Source: Sphingobacteriales bacterium | GTDB lineage: Bacteria; Bacteroidota; Bacteroidia; Sphingobacteriales; Sphingobacteriaceae | Length of the DNA: 37,673 nucleotides | Direction: 5' to 3' | Assembly (NCBI GenBank): GCA_015654985.1 | Contig: JAATFW010000233.1 | Span: 1-37,673 of the forward strand | Shown here: positions 32,060 to 37,673 of the stretch, piece after piece | Layout: the number at the start of each line of letters is the position of its first letter | Position numbering within the stretch: the stretch's first letter is position 1 | Made by a program: the position numbers and the translations under genes | Notes under the pieces: model-generated | What the model was told of the DNA's origin: nothing | Databases searched by the model: none | The model's input: only the letters and a program-made list of their open reading frames with translations

Positions 32060-33700
32060 TTACGACAGATATTTACCTACTATTGGCATTCTCCGGCCCA
32101 TACCGAAAGCCTTGGGCGATACCCTTAGAATAGGCGGGGTCTGATAGCGCTTAAACTCCGCTTTATTCACCATTTTTATGACCTTTCTTACCAGTTCTTC
32201 ATCAAAGCCCTGTGCAATGATGTCTCTCGAACTTTTCTTCAGCTCAATATACTGATAGAGAAGTCTGTCGAGAATATCATAATCAGGCAATGAATCACTG
32301 TCCTTTTGTCCGGGTCTCAGTTCAGCAGAAGGAGGTTTAACAATGCTGTTCTGAGGAATGATTTCCCGCTCCCGGTTAATATAATTGGCAAGCTGGTAAA
32401 CCTGGGTTTTATATACGTCTCCCAAAACAGCAATAGCCCCGGCCATATCGCCGTAAAGCGTTCCGTAGCCAACTGCACATTCGCTTTTGTTTGACGTGTT
32501 CAGCAGGATATATCCGAATTTATTTGAGAAAGCCATTACTACGATAGCACGGCATCGGGCCTGAATATTCTCTTCTGCAATATTAAAAGGTAATCCTTTA
32601 AACGCTGGTTCAAGCATATGTTCGAAAGCATCTGCGGCTTCTTTAATGGCTATAACATGATGTTTGCAGCCCAGGTTATTTACCAGGTCCATAGCATCCT
32701 TTACAGAATGGTCGGTAGAGAACCTTGACGGCATCAAAACGGCCATTACATTCTCAGCACCCAGCGCTTCTGCCGCAAGGGCACAGACTATAGCAGAGTC
32801 TATTCCGCCGGATAATCCCAATACTGCTTTGCTGAAACCCGATTTTACAAAATAATCCTTAATCCCAAGGATCAATCCATGGTGGATCTGATCAATATCA
32901 GGCATCGGAGTATACTCCACAGGTTCCAGGTCCAGGATCTTTTCTTCACTGAATTCATAGATGCGCAGGTCCTCTTCAAAATATTTAAGCTGATCAAGCA
33001 TCCTGCCCTCGTCATTAAAAACAAAAGAGCCTCCGTCAAAAACAATTTCTGTCTGCGCGCCTACCTGGTTAACATACAACAGGGGGAGCTTATATTTTAA
33101 GCTGTTATCGCTCAGCACCTTCACGCGGTTATCATCATGGTTATACGCGAAGGGGGAAGCAGCGATATTGATCATAAGATCGGGACCCTCCTTGATCAGT
33201 TGATCCATTGGAGAGGCGATATAAAGAGGATTATCATTAATATTCCAAAGGTCTTCGCAAATAGTAAGCGCAATTTTCTTTCCCTGAAATTCAATGCAGC
33301 TAAATTCACGCGATGGTTCGAAATAGCGGTACTCGTCAAAAACATCATAAGTAGGTAACAGCGCTTTGTTTACAATGGCTGTGATCTTCCCCTCTTCAAT
33401 AAAACAGGCAGAATTAAACAGGTCTTTCCCTTCTATGCGGGGGTTGCGGGTTGGCGTCCCAACAATGCAGGCGATCCCTTTACAGGCTTCTGCTATCTGC
33501 TTTACAGATCCTTCGCACAGCTCGATAAATTCGGTAAACTCAAGAAAATCACGGGGGGGATATCCGCAAACAGCAAGTTCTGCAAAAACTACCAGGTCTG
33601 CTCCCTGTTCTTTTGCCTTTTGTATCGTATGGATGATTTTCCGGGTATTCGATTCAAAGTTCCCGATATGATAATTAAGTTGAGCAAGCGCTATCTTCAT
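32060..33700 (-). CDS. nadE: Glutamine-dependent NAD+ synthetase
   Basis: This enzyme performs the last step of NAD synthesis, amidating nicotinic acid adenine dinucleotide with ammonia drawn from glutamine. The N-terminal nitrilase-like glutaminase domain (about 1-260) has its catalytic glutamate in VVFAELAVCGYPPRDFLEF and its cysteine in ALTICEDLWN. The C-terminal synthetase domain carries the ATP PP-loop LGLSGGIDSAIVCALAAEAL (near residue 295) and NTSNKSECAVGYGTLYGDMA. The end is PILRVSPKAFGMGRRMPIVG. At 546 residues it is the long, two-domain form. It lies 336 bases before the start of an outer-membrane protein gene and near gldB, a common arrangement in this phylum. Confidence 0.96.
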   Translation of the reverse strand: MKIALAQLNYHIGNFESNTRKIIHTIQKAKEQGADLVVFAELAVCGYPPRDFLEFTEFIELCEGSVKQIAEACKGIACIVGTPTRNPRIEGKDLFNSACFIEEGKITAIVNKALLPTYDVFDEYRYFEPSREFSCIEFQGKKIALTICEDLWNINDNPLYIASPMDQLIKEGPDLMINIAASPFAYNHDDNRVKVLSDNSLKYKLPLLYVNQVGAQTEIVFDGGSFVFNDEGRMLDQLKYFEEDLRIYEFSEEKILDLEPVEYTPMPDIDQIHHGLILGIKDYFVKSGFSKAVLGLSGGIDSAIVCALAAEALGAENVMAVLMPSRFSTDHSVKDAMDLVNNLGCKHHVIAIKEAADAFEHMLEPAFKGLPFNIAEENIQARCRAIVVMAFSNKFGYILLNTSNKSECAVGYGTLYGDMAGAIAVLGDVYKTQVYQLANYINREREIIPQNSIVKPPSAELRPGQKDSDSLPDYDILDRLLYQYIELKKSSRDIIAQGFDEELVRKVIKMVNKAEFKRYQTPPILRVSPKAFGMGRRMPIVGKYLS

Positions 33701-33736
33701 ATGAATAAATTCCTTGTAATATCGTTTTTAACTATT

Positions 33737-34408
33737 CTAGAAAAAGACCCCGAGAGTCAGGGCCAGATAAGAACTGCGTGCCTCGGGTGCTTTGTCGAGC
33801 ACTTTAGTAAAGCCATTATTGTATGTAACACCCGTAAGAATATTTAAGTTTCCGGGTATTTTCCATTCTGCCCCGGCTCCCACGATTAAAGCGAGCCTGA
33901 AGGTATTCACGTCGGAAGAAATGTTCTCGTTATTTACTTCAGATAGACCGCCGCTGCCGTTTCTGAGCTTGCCGTCGCGCCGTGCTCTTATGTTTATCCC
34001 TGTACCCAACCCAAACTGCCCGTAGAACCTTCCCGATGTATTTTCGTTGCTCTTCAGTTTCAGGGTAAGAGGGATTTCCAGATACTGAAGCTTGTAAGTA
34101 TATTGTGCATGATCAGAACCGGGGCCTGAATTCGATGCCGTCATTTCAGATTTTCCATTAATGGTGCTTACCAGGAACGCCGTAGAAAAATAATAATTCC
34201 GGGCAAAGCCAAAGTCGGCAAGAACGCCGTAAGAGAAGCCTGCCTGCCCTCCATCGGCCGAATAGGAGGGAATCCTGTCATCATCGATCCTCAGCATTCC
34301 GATATTGGGTGAAGCAGTAAAGCCTAACTGGAAATCATTTCCCCGGTTCTGTGCGCCGGAAAGAAAAGGCAATAATATCATTATAGCAATAAAGAATAGT
34401 TTTTTCAT
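33737..34408 (-). CDS. Outer-membrane beta-barrel protein (PorT-like)
   Basis: This is a predicted small outer-membrane barrel. ATG at 34408 is chosen because it starts a signal peptide (MKKLFFIAIMILLPFLSGAQ, cleavage after about residue 20) and gives 223 residues; an earlier in-frame ATG at 34453 would overlap gldB. The mature part shows alternating strands with glycine turns (FQLGFTASPNIGMLRID, GFSYGVLADFGFARNYYFST, YKLQYLEIPLTLKLK, FRLALIVGAGAEWKI), ending in LALTLGVFF with the terminal aromatic residue required for insertion. The function is not known. It is divergent from gldB, with 21 bases between start codons. Confidence 0.85.
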   Translation of the reverse strand: MKKLFFIAIMILLPFLSGAQNRGNDFQLGFTASPNIGMLRIDDDRIPSYSADGGQAGFSYGVLADFGFARNYYFSTAFLVSTINGKSEMTASNSGPGSDHAQYTYKLQYLEIPLTLKLKSNENTSGRFYGQFGLGTGINIRARRDGKLRNGSGGLSEVNNENISSDVNTFRLALIVGAGAEWKIPGNLNILTGVTYNNGFTKVLDKAPEARSSYLALTLGVFF

Positions 34409-34429
34409 AATTTTGTTACTGATATAAAC

Positions 34430-35461
34430 ATGATACTTAAAAGAAGTTCTCAAATTTACTTGTTTTTTTTAATTGCTTTGCTTCTTACAGCCTGCACGAA
34501 TAAGAAGCGCCCCGATATCAGCAATATTAAACTTGACCTTCATATCGAACGTTTCGACAATGACATGGGACGTCTTAATTCTCAGACCCTGGCATCAGAA
34601 GCTCCGTCCCTTAAAACAAAGTACGGCGCATTTTACGATGATTTCATGGCCGACATGCTCAGCGCCGGAAATCCCGCAGATACGGGCTATTACAGGAACC
34701 TGCGGATCATACTCCGGAACCCTGATTATAAAGCGCTGAAGGAGGCCGTGAGCCTGAAGTATAAAGATCTGCACCCGCAGGAAGCTGAACTGACAGATGC
34801 CTTTAAACACGTAAAATACTATTATCCAGGTCAAAAGATCCCGCGTATAATCTCCTTCTTCTCGGGTTTTGCCGTACAGGTACCCGTTGGCGACAATTAT
34901 CTTGGCATTGGCCTCGATATGTTCCTGGGTGCCGGCTCTAAATTTTATCCTGCCATCAGGCAAAGTATTCCTGAATATCTCTCACGGAGATTTACTCCTG
35001 ATAATATCACTCCAAGAGTGATGGAGGCTTTCATCAGAGAAGACATGTTCCCTGAACCCGGCGAAAATTCCTCTCTGCTCGACAGGATGATCTACAACGG
35101 AAAGATCTTATTCTTTATGAAATCGGTTATGCCTGAAGTGCCCGACTCTGTAATAATCGGGTATTCTGCAACCCAGCAAAAGTGGTGCGAATTCTATGAA
35201 ACAGGGATTTGGGGGTATTTTCTCCAGCAAAACCTGCTCTATGAAACAGATTACATGAAAATTCAGAAGTACCTTGCAGAAGCTCCTTTCACTCCGGGCA
35301 TAGGTAAAAAGAACGAATCGGCCCCTAAACTCGCATTGTTCACAGGCTGGCAGATCGTAAAAAAATACATGGACCGTAACCCGAAAGTCTCGCTTCAGAA
35401 ACTAATGGAGGATACCAATTATCAGGAGATATTAAACCGCTCGCATTACAAACCCAAATAA
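34430..35461 (+). CDS. gldB: GldB-like gliding-motility lipoprotein
   Basis: This is a lipoprotein similar to GldB, which in Flavobacterium is needed for gliding. Homologues also occur in non-gliding Bacteroidetes, so a motility role here is uncertain. The lipoprotein signal ends LIALLLTAC, with the cysteine at residue 22. Family segments include LDLHIERFDNDMGRLN (about 36-51), FFSGFAVQVPVGDNYLGIGL (about 143-162), DMFLGAGSKFYP and the C-terminal APKLALFTGWQIVKKYM. At 343 residues it is a normal length. No gldC gene follows; the next gene is on the opposite strand. A TAATTTTG -7-like box lies at 34408-34415, inside the start of the divergent gene. Confidence 0.88.
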   Translation: MILKRSSQIYLFFLIALLLTACTNKKRPDISNIKLDLHIERFDNDMGRLNSQTLASEAPSLKTKYGAFYDDFMADMLSAGNPADTGYYRNLRIILRNPDYKALKEAVSLKYKDLHPQEAELTDAFKHVKYYYPGQKIPRIISFFSGFAVQVPVGDNYLGIGLDMFLGAGSKFYPAIRQSIPEYLSRRFTPDNITPRVMEAFIREDMFPEPGENSSLLDRMIYNGKILFFMKSVMPEVPDSVIIGYSATQQKWCEFYETGIWGYFLQQNLLYETDYMKIQKYLAEAPFTPGIGKKNESAPKLALFTGWQIVKKYMDRNPKVSLQKLMEDTNYQEILNRSHYKPK

Positions 35462-35505
35462 ATCAGGGAAGGAATGCAATCAGGCCGGAAATAGTATTGC
35501 GGATA

Positions 35506-35724
35506 TTACTGAAGGATATTATATACCGCTTTCAGGCTAATGGCTATACCCAATAAGGCGATCAGATTAGATACAATATCGATCAATGTCCATTCGCCGA
35601 AAAAACGCAGCAGAACACCAATCATGATGATGACAATTCCTGCCGTCAGTAATCTGTAATGAGCCGGATTGTTAGCATTATTGCCGGCATTGCTGTTGCC
35701 ATAGGATTCCTGTAAATTTTCCAT
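35506..35724 (-). CDS. Small two-helix membrane protein
   Basis: This 72-residue protein has a polar, Asn-rich N-terminus (MENLQESYGNSNAGNNANN) and two predicted membrane helices at about 24-42 (RLLTAGIVIIMIGVLLRFF) and 48-70 (LIDIVSNLIALLGIAISLKA). I do not recognise a named family and give no function. Its stop codon lies 44 bases from the gldB stop codon (convergent). Its upstream side contains the first heptamer repeat array. Confidence 0.72.
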   Translation of the reverse strand: MENLQESYGNSNAGNNANNPAHYRLLTAGIVIIMIGVLLRFFGEWTLIDIVSNLIALLGIAISLKAVYNILQ

Positions 35725-36031
35725 CTTTTATTCCCCGCTGCTAATTTATAAAAAAATCACAAATCAGATGCCAATATTTAAAAATCATACGCAATACCGG
35801 TTCCTCCCTTCACCCACAACTTCAAACTGTACAACACATTCCCAATTCAATGATTATCAGCCATAAAAAACATATTGTATATCTAAATCAATTTCTTAAA
35901 ATCGCCGGGAACCTTCAACCCGCAACTTTCAACTCACAACTTTCAACTTTCAACTTTCAACTCACAACCTACAACCATCTAAACAATCTTCTCCGAACCG
36001 CGTTTATATGAACAACATAACTTTATATCCT
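35725..36031. other. Intergenic region with heptamer repeats
   Basis: This is the divergent region between the small membrane protein and the DUF6496 gene. Apart from the repeat array at 35912-35974 I see no gene or clear promoter pair; TAACTTTA at 36015-36022 is close to a -7 box for the DUF6496 gene. Confidence 0.45.
35912..35974. repeat. Heptanucleotide tandem repeat array 1 (CTTTCAA type)
   Basis: Nine contiguous 7-base units: CCTTCAA, CCCGCAA, CTTTCAA, CTCACAA, CTTTCAA x3, CTCACAA, CCTACAA. Every unit ends in CAA, and the phase is kept throughout. The array lies 58 bases before the DUF6496 start codon. Confidence 0.9.
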
Positions 36032-36205
36032 ATGGCTAAATATTCAGAAAAATCACAGGAAAAGGTGCATGAAACTATGCATGAAATGAAAGAGGGAAAG
36101 CTAAAATCCGGAACAGGTAAAAAAGTGACTAACCCAAAACAGGCAGTTGCCATAGGCCTTTCCGAAGCCCGTAAAGAAGGGGCAAAAGTCCCAAAGAAGA
36201 AGTAA
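36032..36205 (+). CDS. DUF6496-type small basic protein
   Basis: This 57-residue lysine-rich protein matches the DUF6496 pattern: MAKYSEKSQEKVHETMHEMK, KEGKLKSGTGKKVTNPKQAV, then AIGLSEARKEGAKVPKKK. I chose ATG 36032 because MAKYS is the family start; an in-frame ATG at 36008 would add eight residues. Its high charge suggests binding to nucleic acid, but its function is unknown. It sits between two heptanucleotide repeat arrays and converges with the aldo/keto reductase gene. Confidence 0.85.
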   Translation: MAKYSEKSQEKVHETMHEMKEGKLKSGTGKKVTNPKQAVAIGLSEARKEGAKVPKKK

Positions 36206-36323
36206 CTTAAAGGCAGCCGGCAACCGGATCTGCGACTACAATGACCCCGATTGCTGACTGCTTGAAATAGCTTGTACTTTAGATGACAGTGATTCACACG
36301 CCGATCTTACTATCACCCCGCTG

Positions 36324-36393
36324 CTTTCCACTTTCCACTTTCTGCTTTCTGCTTTCACCTTTCCGCTTTCACCTTTCTGCTTTCACCTTTCAC
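36324..36393. repeat. Heptanucleotide tandem repeat array 2 (CTTTCNN type)
   Basis: Ten contiguous 7-base units share the core CTTTC, with variable last two bases: CA, CA, TG, TG, AC, CG, AC, TG, AC, AC. The array ends three bases before the stop codon of the aldo/keto reductase gene, on its 3' side. Confidence 0.92.
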
Positions 36394-36396
36394 CTA

Positions 36397-37389
36397 CTAA
36401 ACAACCACTAATTCTTCAAGGTGCCGGTTAATAAAATTCAATTCATCAGGTGCCAGCTTTACATCAACGGCTCTGGCATTCTGGACGGCCTGGGCCGCAT
36501 TGCGTGCGCCGGCTAATGCAATAGTAATTCCGGGCTTCTCTATTGTCCAGCGCAGCACCACTTGACTAAGGCTTGCGTTCTTCGCCTCCGCCAGGGGACG
36601 TATCTTCTCAAGAAAAACATTTACCCTAAGCATATTCTCATTGCCGAAAAAACGGTGCGATGCACGGTGATCCCCTTCGGCGAACCGGTGCCCCGGTTTC
36701 ATTTTCCCGGTTAATAAACCTCTCTCAAGAGGACTGTATGCCAGTATCGCTTTATTCTCCGACAGGCAGTAAGGAAGTACTACCTCCTCTATTTTCCGGT
36801 TCACCATGCTGTAGGGTACCTGATTGGATACCAGTTTAATAGTCTCTGAGGCAATTCTCATTTGCTCATCGTCATAATTACAAACTCCGGCCTCCCGAAC
36901 TTTTCCCTGCTCAATTAAGACCTTCACAGCTTCCATTGTTTCTTCAATGGGGGTGGTTGTATCGGGCCAGTGGATCTGGTAAAGATCTATATAATCAGTG
37001 CCCAGCCTTCTCAGGCTATCCTCACATTCCTTTATAATGCTTTCCTTTCCTGCATACTTGTAAATATCGATATCCTGTCCCTCATTATTTTTGCTCTTAA
37101 AGCCAAAAGCTCCTTTCTGCAAATCCCATCGCATACCGTATTTGGTTAATATCTGAACTTTATCTCTCTGAATCCCTTTTATCGCCTCACCAACAATCTC
37201 TTCACTCAAACCCTGACCGTAAATCGGTGCGGTATCTATAGAGGTAACACCCTGATCATAAGATGCGCGTATCGCTTCAACAGCGTCCTTTCGTTCAGTT
37301 CCTCCCCACATCCACCCTCCGGCAGCCCACGACCCGAACGTAATTACCGAAAGCTGCAGCTCTGATTCGCCTAATTTCCTGTATTCCAT
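36397..37389 (-). CDS. Aldo/keto reductase
   Basis: This is an NADPH-dependent (beta/alpha)8-barrel oxidoreductase. ATG at 37389 is preferred since MEYRKLGESELQLSVITFGS is the family start; an in-frame ATG at 37416 adds nine odd residues. The catalytic tetrad is complete: Asp52 and Tyr57 in SIDTAPIYGQG, Lys83 in ILTKYGM and His140 in YQIHWPD. The cofactor loop near the C-terminus reads GITIALAGARNAAQAVQNAR. At 330 residues it is typical of the general-stress-protein-69-like group. The substrate cannot be told. Its 3' end touches the second heptamer array. Confidence 0.93.
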   Translation of the reverse strand: MEYRKLGESELQLSVITFGSWAAGGWMWGGTERKDAVEAIRASYDQGVTSIDTAPIYGQGLSEEIVGEAIKGIQRDKVQILTKYGMRWDLQKGAFGFKSKNNEGQDIDIYKYAGKESIIKECEDSLRRLGTDYIDLYQIHWPDTTTPIEETMEAVKVLIEQGKVREAGVCNYDDEQMRIASETIKLVSNQVPYSMVNRKIEEVVLPYCLSENKAILAYSPLERGLLTGKMKPGHRFAEGDHRASHRFFGNENMLRVNVFLEKIRPLAEAKNASLSQVVLRWTIEKPGITIALAGARNAAQAVQNARAVDVKLAPDELNFINRHLEELVVV

Positions 37390-37489
37390 ATATTTCTTTA
37401 TTAAAACAACACGCAATTTTAGCCGAAATAAAATGCATAATGTAGCATTTAACGTAATTCTTCCGTAATATTTATTTTAGATAACATAC

Positions 37490-37673
37490 ATGAAGATAAA
37501 GAAAGGAGCGTTCGCCGTTCTTATTTTGCTTATAAACGGCTGCACCACAAAAGATAGCCTGTGCGAAGCAGTGTCCTGCGAAACTCCATCAGCATATTTT
37601 AAAATTCAATACATTGATAAGGGGACTAATAAAGATCTTTTATTTTCAGAACATCCCCTATTCCAACTAAATG
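37490..37673 (+). CDS. Lipoprotein, partial (cut by window end)
   Basis: The first 61 codons of an open frame that continues beyond the window. A lipoprotein signal is clear (MKIKKGAFAVLILLINGC, cysteine at residue 18), followed by TTKDSLCEAVSCETP, with two more cysteines, and AYFKIQYIDKG. The family is not recognisable from this part. It is divergent from the aldo/keto reductase gene, with 100 bases between start codons. Confidence 0.68.
   Translation, partial: MKIKKGAFAVLILLINGCTTKDSLCEAVSCETPSAYFKIQYIDKGTNKDLLFSEHPLFQLN

Noticed and set aside
36004-36297. Minus-strand open frame opposite the DUF6496 gene
   Set aside because: It is the antisense shadow of a recognised gene and has no motif of its own.
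35912-36393. CRISPR array
   Set aside because: The repeats are 7-base tandem units without spacers, and no cas gene is near.

Overview
The window looks like a chromosomal segment of a Bacteroidota bacterium, most likely Sphingobacteriaceae (Pedobacter/Mucilaginibacter-like). The evidence is two SusC/SusD pairs, two complete ECF sigma/FecR switches, a GldB lipoprotein, HflK/HflC, very weak Shine-Dalgarno sequences, and a tRNA promoter that fits the Bacteroidetes pattern TTTG-N19-TAnnTTTG. Assignments rest on reading the translated sequence and recalling family motifs. No database search was run.

Left part (about 0.2-22 kb) is a polysaccharide utilisation region. Locus A (203-7376) encodes SusC, a large SusD and an iduronate-2-sulfatase-like sulfatase. 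A 23-bp perfect inverted repeat follows. Locus B (7845-20187) encodes an ECF sigma factor, its FecR anti-sigma, a SusC with an N-terminal STN signalling domain, a SusD broken by a one-base frameshift, two surface lipoproteins (DUF4959/DUF5126/DUF5000-like and DUF4998-discoidin-like), and, after a hairpin, a GH115 alpha-glucuronidase. A second, arylsulfatase-like sulfatase (20226-21929) points towards GH115 from the opposite strand. Together they suggest uptake and trimming of a sulfated, glucuronic-acid-bearing glycan; the exact substrate is not readable from sequence.

Middle part (22-29 kb) is accessory. A DoxX-like membrane protein and an FMN-dependent NADH-azoreductase lie behind a striking double-palindrome operator. 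Next, on the minus strand, come a second ECF sigma/FecR pair whose expected SusC transducer is reduced to a signal peptide plus STN domain, and a 53-residue ORF with a strong ribosome binding site. A GC-rich nested inverted repeat precedes a Crp/Fnr-type regulator and an atypical NAD(P)-binding epimerase/SDR. A sigma-factor fragment (28386-28613) follows.

Right part (29-37.7 kb) is mostly core genome: hflK-hflC, tRNA-Val(UAC) with clear promoter and terminator, a glutathione peroxidase, glutamine-dependent NAD synthetase, an outer-membrane beta-barrel protein divergent from gldB, a small two-helix membrane protein, a DUF6496 protein flanked by two heptanucleotide repeat arrays, an aldo/keto reductase, and the start of a lipoprotein cut by the window edge.

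The signals most worth following are the STN-only transducer remnant behind intact sigma/FecR genes, the operator upstream of doxX-azoR, the two CTTTCNN heptamer arrays, the nested inverted repeat at 26.3 kb, and the susD frameshift.
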